Source: Protea cynaroides
Taxonomy: Eukaryota; Streptophyta; Magnoliopsida; Proteales; Proteaceae
Direction of reading: 5' to 3'
Length of the DNA: 64,000 bases
NCBI GenBank assembly: GCA_028583415.1
Contig: CM053273.1
Span: forward strand, 84,224,522-84,288,521
Within the stretch, counting starts at the first letter, position 1, and each line of letters opens with the position of its first letter. The position numbers were made by a program, and so were the translations under genes. Of this stretch, positions 1 through 11,683 are shown piece after piece. The notes under the pieces are model-generated. The model ran no database searches. It was not told the DNA's origin and saw only the letters and a program-made list of their open reading frames with translations.

Positions 1-1621
1 GGATTGACGGCCATCGCACCTCTATACATGAGTGTGTGAATCCGCCCAATGGATCAAACACCACTGTCGTTTCACATGCACCCATCATGGAATAGAGATA
101 GAGCTAAAGCGTTTGGATCAAACACCGCCAACACTTCCCCTGATGCCCTACCCATACCAACACGTAAGCCCCTATTGGCGAGGGCTTGCAAACTGGGCTC
201 GCAACTAACCAATCCTATATGTCATCACAGTAGGCCTTATCCCAGCATAACTCCCTACGGCATAGAGTAGAGCTAGAGTCTAGTGGCCAGGCCGGAGACC
301 ACAGTGCCACTTCCTCCCCCTGATACCCTACCCGCACCAAGTAGCTAAGACAGAAACGATACGAAAAGGTGCTAGTGTGAGGAATGATCCCAGACCCCAG
401 GCCATTTCCATTCCACACACCAACGAAAACAATCACATGCCTAACAGTCATATCCTAGCATAACGAGTATGCATGAACAATATAATAACTGAAAGTAAAG
501 ATGACATGCGAGTATCCACAAACACCATTCCATAGAATCATAATTATTAACAACGTTTTACTGTTATTAAGTTATAAGGGTTTAGGTTTGATTCCCTTAC
601 CTGACGCTTGATTGATAGCTTGCTCCGCGTCACAGAATCCAAACTCGCTATCACAAGGTCCTACACGATGTTAAAGTTGAATTAGAATAGTTTTTCTTAG
701 GGTTTACGTTGGTCGAAAAACCAACTGGGTCAAAACACTCCTACAGAGCATACCAGTCGCAGGTACCGATCGCGGTACTATGGGGAAAGGTGCGACCGGT
801 ATGGTTGACCGGTCCCCATAGACCAGTCTCCGAGAGATACCGGTCGCAGTACCGGTCGCATATGGTGTGACCGGTATGGTCGACCGGTATGCCTCGGAAG
901 ACCATAAGCTCGGTTCTCGCCTTCCGTCGGTCATCCCCTATTAATTCTAGGGTTTTTCCTATACATTCTAGATCTGAGCAACGAGTTATAATTGTTTCAT
1001 ACTCCATTCAAGTCCTAGTTTTGATGATCCTCAACCTAGAACTTGAATCTAAGGTTATCGACTGTATTAGGGTTTGACGGCAAATTTAAAGGTTTAAATC
1101 AATACCTCGCCTTGCATGGTGTTGATCCATTCATGACTAATCTTCTATAACGCTTAACTTAGAGGAAGGTTCAAGCACTTACCGTTGGTTCGCAGTAGGG
1201 TGTTCTTCGTCCAACGGCAACGGCAGCTCCTCTCCCTCCTTCCTTAGCTCTTTCTCCTCCTTCGATCTCTTTCTCCTCTCTAGGGTTTGTGAGGATCAAT
1301 AAAAGAGATTTAAGGAGATTTAGGGGTCCTTAAATAGACTAGGATTGAGTTTAGAAAGTCCCCTTACGTTAGGAAAGTCCTTAGGTTCGATATTTGGAAA
1401 GTGGGTCCCGTAGAGATCTATTTCGGGATCTAAGTAGTCTGCCGGCGCAGACATACCGATCGATCGGTACCATCGACCGGTATGAAATATTTATCATACC
1501 TTAGGGTCCGTTTGGTACCTGGTTGTCATCCGTTCGTCCCGTCTGGCCTGGTGATGATTGGAAGACCTGCTACGACATGAATTAAAGGTTTAGATCGGGT
1601 TCATGGAGTGCGGGTCTTACA
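1..1621 (-). mobile_element. Tekay/Del-type gypsy LTR, truncated by window edge
   Basis: This stretch matches the complete gypsy LTR at 15596-17782, with window base 1 aligning near 16144, so roughly 550 bp of the LTR lie outside the window. It ends in ...GGGTCTTACA at 1621, which on the minus strand is the LTR start TGTAAGACCC. It carries the same clusters of short palindromic ACCGGTCGAC-like words (about 765-890 and 1455-1490) and the same GAACTTGAATCTA block as the other copies. No gag or pol lies next to it in the window, so it may be a solo LTR or the 5' LTR of an element lying to the left. The short ORFs inside are not convincing genes. Confidence 0.85.
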
Positions 1622-1668
1622 GTTTTATTCCTCTATTCTACATCAAAGCAGTTCTCATTACTTGGTGT

Positions 1669-2107
1669 TGTTAGATTTATGTGGGCTTAATTAATCACCT
1701 AAATTAGTTAATTCAGTGGGAATCTGATTGACATGGTATAACCGATTTGGTTTGGTTCGTCACATGGTATGAGATAGGTTTGGTAACCCTAATTCTATTG
1801 TGGTAAGGATTTTAGGGTTACATCTGTATTCTATAAATACAGGGTTAGAGTCCCCACAGCCACGGTTAATCAGTTCTCTGCACCCATTAGCAAGAGACGT
1901 CAGGATATCCTCTGGAGGCTGTGGAAGACTGTAGCCGAGGGATTTCGATCAAAGCTTGGAGCGTCGTAGAGCGCATGGGAATTGATCTCTTCACTGACAG
2001 GTATGTCTTTATGATTCATAATTTATGGCTTCTCTATTGTGTTCTAGGGCAACTGTATGAGATTGGAATAGGTTTCATTAAAACCCTAAACACATAATAT
2101 TCTAATA
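1669..2107 (+). repeat. 5' LTR of copia element A
   Basis: It starts TGTTAGATTTATG and ends TTCTAATA, where the final CA has become TA. It holds a TATA-like CTATAAATACAGGG at about 1831-1846, a plausible LTR promoter. The matching 3' LTR is 17965-18403. Confidence 0.9.
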
Positions 2108-2123
2108 GTTGATATCAGAGCCA
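2108..2123 (+). other. Primer-binding site of copia element A
   Basis: GTTGATATCAGAGCC directly follows the LTR. It is a one-base variant of the TGGTATCAGAGC complement of plant initiator tRNA-Met. Confidence 0.75.
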
Positions 2124-2519
2124 ACCATATAGACCTAAAATCAATGGAGATTGATTATAAAGACTGATAATGAATGGTTAAAATGAAAGAGAAAATTTTC
2201 TCAAGTTTTAGATCGAATCTCGATCAGATCTGTCAGAGTTTTCCACAGACAATTTTTTTTTTCAACTGGCAAAATAAGTCAAGCAATATACAGTTGGAAA
2301 GGTCTCGAAGAGACAGAGCCGACGATATAAAAATCGTCGGCGTCGGCCGCCAGTCGCGTCGACAATCGCCGGCGGTATCCGAGAGTGGAACTCACTCGCA
2401 GGTGGGAGAATTAAAAAAAAAATGGCGGCGTTGACCCGGTCATCACCGGGTCAACTTAGAAACCCTAACGGGTTGGGCCGTGACTCGGACTGAGTCGACC
2501 TAAAGAACAAAAAAAAAAA

Positions 2520-3936
2520 GTCACCTATATAGGTATTAATTAACCTACAAATATTCATTTATCCTTGAGCTTATCATTAATACTTAACAGCTCTACCTTG
2601 TACTTCCTCACATTCCCAATACCATCTCTTATCATCAAAAACTGATACTGATGGACTTGAGTAATAAAACATCTCTCTGCCCCTTCTTGAAAAATCAAAT
2701 CTTTCTTTGGATTTCTCAAGAAATATCCTTTTCTAATGTTCCTCATCTGAACATTACTTTACTTGATCTTAAGGACTGAACACCGTAAGAATCATAATAC
2801 AAATTTTCTATTGAGTACATCTAGGTTAAACAGTCCTCTACTAGTTTTTAATTTTCATGCCAATTCATAAAACTGGCTGCCAAAGACAGGCATCTTAAGG
2901 TATTTAATCATTACATGTCCACAACTATATTACAATGTAAATAATTATAAGTCTACGATTAATACCAAGTAAAATTAGCTAGCAAGAATATATATACATA
3001 ACATGTGCAAGCTAATTAATATCTTTGAAAAGTCAATCGAACTACATACACATCCTTTGGGACAATATGTGCACTGGTCCTCTCAATATCTGTGCAATAA
3101 CTGCGAAGAGATAATGACTTTCGAAAATCTCACCACCTTTGGATGGATGAAGACCCCTAAAGCCACAATCCTTCAACCATGTGCATGAGTTCCTTGTAAT
3201 CATTGACAACGTCACCTTTGGGTGGACAATATCGTTCTTTATAATCTTAGACAATGCCACCTTTGGGTAGACAGTGTCATTCTTTGCTGTATCCATAAAA
3301 AGTGAGAGTTTATATCAGTGTCACTTTTGTGTAAACACTATACTTCCTTATTGTAGTTTGTAAATGCATAAATGATAGATTTGAGCATATTATGATAGAA
3401 CTAAGGTTGCCACTTTGGTGGTCACACCATAATCCTTACACAATAGCTATAAATCATAATTTGAATAAACTTGACAATGTCACCTTTGGGTGAACATTAT
3501 CAAAATTGAAGCATTTACAAACACATATCCTTGAATTTGAACGCATCATAATAAAACAAGGTTGCCACTTTAGTGGTCACACCAAGTTCCACCATGATAT
3601 GAATAAATCCTAAGCTGCAGCTCATGTGGGATATTTATTTAACTATGAATGTTTTAAAATATAATTTTATAAGTCTAAACAATCATATAAACATGCACAT
3701 TAGCTCAATCTATCAATTTTGTACAATAACTTTAAGAAAAATCAGCAAAAACATTACAAATCGAGTTCCCATAATGCATTTTTCCATAATAACATATTTT
3801 TCAATGATTCAAAATGTACCAAAATATATATCAGATTGAAGAGCATTAAAAATGGAGTCCAAAGAAATAAACCAGAGGTCAATCCGACCATCCTAGCTCC
3901 CAGAATCACTGTTTAATGTCCTTTTATCAAAACTAC
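2520..3936 (-). repeat. Inverted copy of the copia interior
   Basis: The reverse complement of this block matches 48124-49505 of element B nearly end to end, including the open frame at 2555-2746 (minus) and the series of ACCAAAGTGGC / CCCAAAGGTG words. In B the block is in the same orientation as the LTRs and the RT remnant. In A it is flipped, with one junction at the oligo-A run near 2508-2520. The direction in B suggests that A is the rearranged copy. The block may instead be a separate insertion of the same family in reverse. Function of the encoded residues is unknown. Confidence 0.75.
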
Positions 3937-4018
3937 AAGCCAAACAGGCCTTAAGATTCCTGTCAGGGTCGGTCCGGCTCGGTCAGCTCGGTCTGGGTCA
4001 ATTCGGGGCTTTTTCAGA

Positions 4019-4185
4019 CCATAGAGAGAGGAGAACGTGGGTGAGGGAGAGGAAAATGTGAGTGAGAGAGAGAAAACGTGAGAGAGGGAGAAAGAAAGAG
4101 AGAAAAAAGAGAAAAGAAAGAAAAGAGAAGAAGAAAAGAGAGAAAGAGAAGAGAAAGAGAAGCAGAAGAGAGGAGAAGGAGGATT
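4019..4185. repeat. Purine-rich GA/GAAA low-complexity tract
   Basis: Irregular GAGA, GAAAGA and GAGAAAAG words fill about 165 bp. Open frames here (Arg/Lys/Glu-rich or Ser/Phe-rich) are products of base composition, not genes. Confidence 0.85.
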
Positions 4186-5721
4186 CACATTTAAAGGGGG
4201 TTGATACAACCTCCAATCACCCTTCATCAACGGTTTCGCTCGATTTGAGCCCAAGGTTAGTACTCTAAACAAATTTAGAAGTCGTTAGAATGCTCGAATG
4301 CCAATTTTGCTTGAAAAAGACTAATTTTCATGAAATCTCAATCATGAATGCTCTATTACATGCTTGTTAATATTAGGATGTCTATGTCTAACATTTTTCA
4401 TGAATGATAATTTGTCTAAGTTATTCAATAATGAATTTTTGAATGATATACAATGATGTTTGATGTTTTTTGTAAATTTCATAAAGTGATTTTCTGATCT
4501 GAAAATTCTAGATTTAGGGTTCAAACTTAGGACGTACATCATATGTATTTTTTTTAAGATTTTGAAGCCCAAAATTTTATGGGAGTCTGTCTGATATGTT
4601 AGAAGACTACCCTAAAAATTTCGTTCAATTTGGAATTGGGAAAATATATCAAAAAATTTGTCTTTGACATTGTTATTTTTCTCGGATGTAATGCAATCCT
4701 CCATTAGAAAGTCTCTAGACAAAGGCCTTATGGCCATAATCATAAAATCTATTTAACATGAACTTTTTAGACATAAAAGTCTTCTAAAAAATGGCACTAG
4801 TTTCATATTTTTTTCATTTTTTTTGAATTGATATCAATTTTTAAGTGTATAGTGTTCTGATTTTGAATCTGTCATGATATACTGATTTGCATGATTCTAT
4901 GATTGAAAAGAATCATTTTTCACAAAGAAAATATACTGTTTTAACTTATTTTTCTTAATAAAATTTTAGATCAGACAGTTATCTACATAGATATATGTCT
5001 GTATTTAATTTTCATTAAGAATAAAATTTTATTTGAAATTTATGGTGCAACTGGTCAAAAATCTGGAACAGATTTGACCAGTGCACATGTTTGGTCTTAG
5101 GGCATATCTTTGACTTATTTTTGCTTCCTGTTGGGATTCAAATCATTCATATGAAATATAATATATTAAGTCATCTTCTTATGAAAAAAAGTTAAGCTTG
5201 ATTTGAGTTTCGAAAGACCTACTTATGGTCATTTTTGTATAATGTGACAAATCTGAATACAGTTCATAGTTTTGTCCATTATCTGGAACCTTGTGTCACA
5301 ATTTTCACAGTTTTGAGTCATTAATCTTCCCAAATTTCTTCATAAAAATTATAATTTTTTCAAAAAACATTGAACATATGTTTGTTTTGATAATTTTGCA
5401 CTTTTCAAAAAAAGTTTCATTGATGTCTCATTCATTATAACATCAATGATTGTTTAAATGAATTCTATCATATTTGGATAAATGACTATATTTGGAGCAT
5501 TCATATGCTTTGTTTGGATTGTGCATACCATGTTTTCTACATTCCATGTGTTGTTATTTTTGGTAGAATAGATAAATTTTTACCATATTTTAGCAAAATC
5601 TTAATTTTTTTAAGTCTTACTATGTTTAGAAAATAGCATATAAGATCTTCTTTTTTTTTTTGAAAAATTCATGTCATATATGCATTCTATGATTGATACT
5701 TATCATATTGATATATAGATA

Positions 5722-5829
5722 CATATTAGATCTTGCATATTAGATCTTGCCATATTAGATCTTGCAATGCTTAGATCTTGCCATATTAGATCTTGCCATA
5801 TTAGATCTTACCATATTAGGTTCTTGCCT
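5722..5829. repeat. 15-bp minisatellite, about seven copies
   Basis: Tandem TTAGATCTTGCCATA with small variants. Copy three carries TGCAATGC and the last copy is TTAGGTTCTTGCC. Confidence 0.85.
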
Positions 5830-6230
5830 TATTTGCAGTACATGTCATATTAGGGAGATTTTCATAATCTTACTATATGATATGATAGTTACCATAAATA
5901 TCATACATGCCACGCTTACAATATTCCTTTTTTGGTAATAATTTAATTTATGCTGCACCCTAGTTGAACTGTCATATCTGTACACCTAGCAAACATATTA
6001 GGTGTGGGGACGTGCATTTAGGCACCCACATTCTTGGGAAGGGCATAATGAAAATAATAAAAATCTTAATAAAGAAAGAGAATGCTTTGTTAAACCTTTC
6101 AAAATTAAAATTCAGGATAAAAAAGGGTAATTCAGGACGATTCTGCCCATCGATAAACCCTAAACCTAGAATAGGTTCTCAATCTTAAACCTATAACAAG
6201 TTCTCACATTCTAACCTAGAACAGGTTACC

Positions 6231-6487
6231 CATGCCCGAACTATGCGGATTCGGATTCCTAGGGAAAATCCTAGGATACGTAGGCCATTTGGGAGAAACT
6301 CAAATTCGGATCCACACCTTAGTCCGCTCGGACTACCCATAGATCCACTGGGATATCCATTCCCGAACTACGTGGATTCTGATTCCTAGGTCAAACCCTA
6401 GGATACGTAGGCCATTTGGGAGAAATCCAAATTCGGATCCACACCTTAGTCCACTCAGACTATCCATAGATCCACTAGGATATCCAT
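6231..6487 (+). repeat. 127-bp tandem duplication carrying the Tat-like motif
   Basis: The block beginning CCCGAACTA at 6235 recurs at 6362 with scattered substitutions. Each copy contains GGATACGTAGGCCATTTGGG. Confidence 0.85.
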
Positions 6488-7064
6488 CCATATTTTGACC
6501 CAAATAGGGTTATCCACATTCTAACCCAGATAAGGTTATCCATATTTTGACTCAAATAGAGTTATTCTTAGATCCACTAGGACTATCTATCAGTCCACAT
6601 GGACTATCCAGATCCTAACCCATAGGATTTCTCAACCTTTCAAGCATAAATTTTAACTTGAACAAAGAACTTAATCATGCACAAGCATAAATCACAATCA
6701 TAAACTTTAATCACACCTGAACTACGATGGTGAACCTGATTTTTGGAATAATTCCGTAATACGTAGGCAATCTGATCGATACGGATTTGGTTCAATGATA
6801 TCAAACCACTTGGTTTGGTAATCGGTTTAACAGATAGAGTCTAGCACAGGAAAGGCATAGGAGATCGATTTCGATCGGGCGGTTTGGCTGCCTAACCCCT
6901 TCCCATAACCGTAACCTGACGCTTACCCAATCTCTGATGGACCAGAAATCCAATCTAAGGGTCATGAGTCAATTGAAGTTTTACCTTAAGGTGAGATTTC
7001 ACATTTCTAAGGTCCTAGACCTTAATCTAGGTGGCAACTTCAAAGATTTTCATCTTTGTCCTCA

Positions 7065-8024
7065 CACCTACATGATATTAGGGTTTAGTTAGAATAGTTC
7101 TCTTAGGGTTTACGTTGGTCGAAAAACCAACGGGATTACAAACACTCCTCACAGAGCATACCGGTCGCAGTACAGGTCGCGGCACTGTGGGGAAACCTGC
7201 GACCGGTATGGTCTACCGGTCCCCACAGACCGGTCCTCGAGAGGTACCGGTCACATAGGGTGCGGTCGGTATGGTCGACCGATATGTCTCCAGGAGACCA
7301 TATATCTGGTTTTCGCCTTCCGTCGGTCACCCCTTATTGATTCTAGGGTTTCTCCTATTCATTCTAGGTCTGAGCACTGAGTTAGAGTTGTTTCCAACTC
7401 CATTCAAGTCCTAGTTTCGATGATTTTCAACCTAGAACTTGAATCTAGGGTTCACCGACTAGATTAGGGTTTGTCGACAAAATAGAGTTTAGATCAATAC
7501 CTGTTTTGCATGGTACTGATCCAATCATAACTAATCATCCTAGAATACTTAATGTAGAGGAAGGTTTAAGCACTTGCCGTTGACTTGCGGTAATGTGTTC
7601 TTCGTCGAACGGCAATGGCGGCTCTTCCCTCTCCTTCCTAGCTCCTCCTCCTTCTTCAACCTCTTTCTCCTTTCTAGGATTTGTGAGGATCAATGGAAGA
7701 ATTTTTAGGAGGTTTAAGGTTTCTTATATAGGCTAAGGTTAGGTTTAGGAAGCCTCCTAGCATTAGGAAAGTCCTTCGGTTTGAAATTTGGAAAGTGGGA
7801 CCCATAGAGATCCGTTTTTGGATCCATGCTACGCAGGCTATACCAGTCGACCATCGATCGGTACCATCGACTGGTATCTAACTTTTCATACCTGAATTGG
7901 TCCGATTGGTTCAATTTCATACCTGGTTGTCATTCGCTCGTCCCGTTTGGTCCGGTGATGATTGGAAGACCTGTTACGACATGAAACAAGGTTTAGATCG
8001 GGTTCATGGAGTGCGGGTCTTACA
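7065..8024 (-). repeat. 3' LTR of the Tekay-type element, truncated
   Basis: It matches 16800-17782. It ends on the plus strand in GGGTCTTACA at 8024, so on the minus strand it starts with the canonical TG. The other 1.2 kb of the LTR is missing, replaced by the Tat-like region at its left. Confidence 0.85.
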
Positions 8025-8043
8025 ACTCCCCCATCCTTAAAAG
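8025..8043 (-). other. Polypurine tract of the Tekay-type element
   Basis: On the minus strand CTTTTAAGGATGGGGGAGT immediately precedes the LTR start, the expected plus-strand primer position. Confidence 0.8.
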
Positions 8044-8089
8044 AAATTTCATCCGAAATTTGCTAGGTTTTACAACACCCCACCCTTAA

Positions 8090-11000
8090 AATAAATTTTG
8101 GCCTGATACCTTGGTTGCAAAAGGGTTAGGGTATTCCTTTCTCATTGCATCTCTTCCCCCCGTAATTTCTTCTACATCTTGGCTTTTCCATGCACTTTCA
8201 CATAGTGGATATCCTTGCTTCGAAGATGTTGTACTTTTCAGCTTGTGAGCATCACAGGTACAACTTCAAACGTCAAGTCCTCTGTCAAGTCTGGTGGGTA
8301 TGTTGTCAAGATGTGCGATGGATCCCTAACGTACTTCTTCAATAAAGAAACATGGAACACATCATGAACGCTTGACATGGATGGTGGTAGAGCCAGTTGA
8401 TATGCCACATTACCACGTCTGGTCAAGATCTCATATGGTCCCACATACCTGGGGCATAGCTTCCCCTTTTTACCAAACCGTCTCAGACCTCGCACATGTG
8501 ATATCTTCAAGAATACTTTATCACCCACTACAAACTCCAGATCTCGACGTCGGTTATCTGCATAGTGCTTTTATCGAACTTGAGCTGTCTTCACTCTTTC
8601 CTTGATTTGATCAATCACTCGACAAGTTTCTTCGACGAACTCCGATCTTACAATCCTTCTCTCTCCCACCTCATTCCATAACAGAGGTGTATGATATTTC
8701 TTCCCATAGAGTGCCTCATATGGAGCCATCTGGATCGTAGCCTGATAACTATTGTTATAAGCAAACTCGATGAGTGATAGCTTCTCGTCCCAAGCTCCTT
8801 TGAAATCTAGAGCACATGCTCTGAGCATATCTTCTAAGATTTAAATAGTTCTTTCTGACTGCCCGTCTGTCTGAGGATGAAAAACTATACTAAACTTCAG
8901 CTTGGTTCCCATGGCTTTCTGTAATCCTTCCCAGAACTTTGATGTAAAACGGGGATCTCTGTCAGATACTATACTTTCTGGGACGCCATGAAGTCTGATT
9001 ATATTATCCACATATAACTTGGCCAGCTTCTTCATGGTATACTGAGGTCTGATAGCAATGAATCGAGCTGTCTTGGTAAGTCGATCGACTATAACCCATA
9101 CTGCATCCACTGACCTTGGTGTCAAGGGTAGGCCAGTGACAAAATCCATTGTGATACAATCCCACTTCCATGCTGGCTCCGATAGTGGTTGTAGCAAACC
9201 TGCGGGTCTTTGCCTTTCAGCTTTAACTTGCTGGCAATTCAGACATTGGAATACGAACCGAGCTACATCCACTTTCATACCCCTCCACCAATATAATCTT
9301 CTTAAATCATGGTACATTTTGATGCTTCCTGGATATACCGAATATGGGGTGTAATGAGCTTCTGTCATAACTCTATCTCTGATATTGGAGTTCTCACTCT
9401 CAGGTATACATAATCGTCCACGATACCTGAGTACCTTGTCTGAATCCAAGGTAAAATCAGGATTACTTTTACCCTTCTTTAGGTCTTCTTGCACAGTCTT
9501 AAAGTGTGGATCCTGTAGGATTGCTACTTTGACCTCGTCTATTAGATCCGATGAGATCTTTAGAGCTGCGAACATCAATGTGAACTTATGAATTAAGCCT
9601 TGTTCCACTGGATCTCCTGTAGTCTCTAATATATACTCTTCTTCATTCTCTATTGAACTTGAGGCTGCCGCACACAATGCAGCATTTGTACTTGGTCCTG
9701 CCTCAGGTTTCAACGCCTACTTTCTGCTTAAGGCATCAACCACAATGTTTGCCTTACTCGGATGGTACTGGATGTCACAATCATAATCTTTTAATAGTTC
9801 CAACCATCTCCTCTGTCTCATATTCAGGTCCTTCTGAGTGAAACGGTAAGTTAAGCTCTTGTGATCCGACTTAATCTAAAACTTTTCACCAGAAAGGTAG
9901 TGTCTCCAAGTCTTGATTGCATGTATAACCGCTGCTAACTCCAAATCATGTGTAGGATAATTCTTCTCATGTTCTTTCAACTGTCTTGATGCGTAGGCAA
10001 TCACCTATTTTCCTTGCATCAACACACATCCAAGACCCAACCCTGAAGCATCCGTATATAGGGTAAACGATAAGCCTGGTGCTGGGATGGTCAAGATAGG
10101 TGCAGAGACTAGTCTTGACTTCAAAGTCTGAAAGCACTTTTCACACTCATCTGTCCATATGAACTTTTCTCATTTCTTCATTAGTCTGGTAAGTGGAACG
10201 GCGATCCTTGAGTAGTCTTTCACGAATCTTCTATAGTAACTAGCCAATCCAAGGAAACTACGAATCTCCGCAACTGATTTCGGTGCATCCCATCCTACTA
10301 TAGCTGCGATCTTGCTTGGATCTACCTTAATACCGTATGCAGATACTACGTGACCCAAGAAGGCCACTTCTTTCAGTCAAAATTCACACTTCTTGAACTT
10401 GGCGTAAAGCTTCTCTCTTCTCAGCGGTTGTAGGACTGCTCTCAAATGTGTTGCACGAGTCTCCCTGTCTTCTGAGTAGCCCAATATGTCGTCAATGAAT
10501 ACGATGACCGAAGTATCCAACATGTCATGAAACACTCAGTTCATCAGTTCCATGAACGACGCTGGAGCGTTAGTCAACCCGAATGACATTACAAGGAACT
10601 CATAATGTCCATACCTTGTCCTGAAAGCAGTATTCAGAATATCTGCGGCCTTGATCTTCAATTGGTGATACCCTGATCTAAGATCAATCTTCTTGAAAAC
10701 CTTTGCACCCTGCAACTAATCAAACAGATCATCGATCCTAGGCAAAGGATATCGGTTCTTGATGGTTAACTTGTTTAGCTCTCGGTAGTCGATACATAAC
10801 CGTACACTACCGTCATTCTTCTTAACGAACAATACAGGTGCTCCCCATGGCGATATGCTTGGTCGTATGAAACCCTTATCTAGTAGTTCTTGTAATTGAG
10901 TCTTCAACTCCTTTAATTTGGTAGGGGCCATCCTGTACGGTGCCTTAGACACCGGTGTTGACCCTGGCATAAGGTCTATCACGAACTATGTAGCCCTGTC

Positions 11001-11540
11001 TGGAGGTAGACCTGGGAGATCTTTTGGAAATACGTCTGAAAACTCTCGTACCACATCTAGATCTTCCATCTTTGGCACCTCAGCAGTTATGTCAACCACA
11101 GACACTAAGTACCCCACTCCTCCCTTATCTAAGCATCTCTTAGCTTTTAGAGTGGAGAGGATCAACTTCCGCTTCCTAGGTAACTTGGTCCCAGTGAAGC
11201 TAAATTCTTTTCCCTTCTCATCTTTAAGCACAAGTTTCCTTTCACCACATAATAAGCTAGCTGAATGATGGCCTAGCCAATCCATTCCCAAGATGACGTC
11301 AAAGTCTGCCTTCTCAAGTTGAACCAGATTTGCTTCTAGGTTTCGGCCCTCAATACTAACTGTACACGGCCCATAGTATTCATTCAACGCCACTTCGACT
11401 CCCAACGGAGAGTGAACTATCAAGCTTGGGTTCAAACACTTGACAGGTAATTCCATTCGCTTCCCAAAAGAAATAGAAACGAAGGAGTGCGTGGCCCCAG
11501 AGTCAAAAGTACTCTAGCGGGTATACCAGCTATATTTACA
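8090..11540 (-). pseudogene. Tekay-type pol pseudogene (PR-RT-RH-INT-chromodomain)
   Basis: The minus strand encodes in order: aspartic protease with the DSGATHSF active-site motif (about 11486-11510); RT with VRLCIDYRELN (about 10770-10810) and VFIDDI (about 10490-10507); RNase H with YTDASG (about 10050); integrase with an HHCC zinc finger (about 9230-9360) and a D-D-E core (WDCITMDF, VSDRDPRF, QTDGQSERT; about 9165-8850); then a C-terminal region (8528-8238) and a decayed chromodomain-like tail to about 8100. The frame is interrupted at 8841, about 9718, 9880, 10006, 10168, 10375, 10537, 10716 and 10986. Most stops are one transition away from Gln, Arg or Trp codons. This is the replication and integration polyprotein of a chromodomain-bearing gypsy element, no longer functional. 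Confidence 0.9.
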
Positions 11541-11683
11541 GTCCCTGAAATTTAATTATCCCTTAGTTCTACATGCTCAACACAATAAACAGTAAGCCAA
11601 ATAGGAAGAGATAGAATAATACCAGTAACCACATCAGGTGATGCGGCTGCTTCTTCAGTGGTGACTGCAAATACCTTTCCTTG

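Larger units (their letters stand above)
3937..7064 (+). mobile_element. Tat/Ogre-like gypsy LTR region (probable)
   Basis: The right half carries a signature I associate with Tat/Ogre-type LTRs: GAACTACG...GATACGTAGGC, present three times (about 6237, 6364 and 6718). Near the end comes CTAGGTGGCAACTTC (about 7033), resembling the GGTGGCGACTCC block of that lineage. It ends ...TCCTCACA at about 7064, followed by CCTAC and then gypsy LTR sequence matching 16799 onward, where the uninterrupted copy also reads CCTAC. That fits an insertion into the gypsy 3' LTR. The left boundary is not resolved. 3990-4200 is GA-rich, 4300-5700 is AT-rich, and I see no gene in either. Confidence 0.45.

Noticed and set aside
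4062..4268. Lys/Arg/Glu-rich and Ser/Phe-rich open frames in both directions
   Set aside because: They come from a GA-rich low-complexity tract and have no domain.
8372..9591. Plus-strand open frames over pol (8372-8605, 9058-9354, 9385-9591)
   Set aside because: They are shadows of the minus-strand integrase and RNase H frames.
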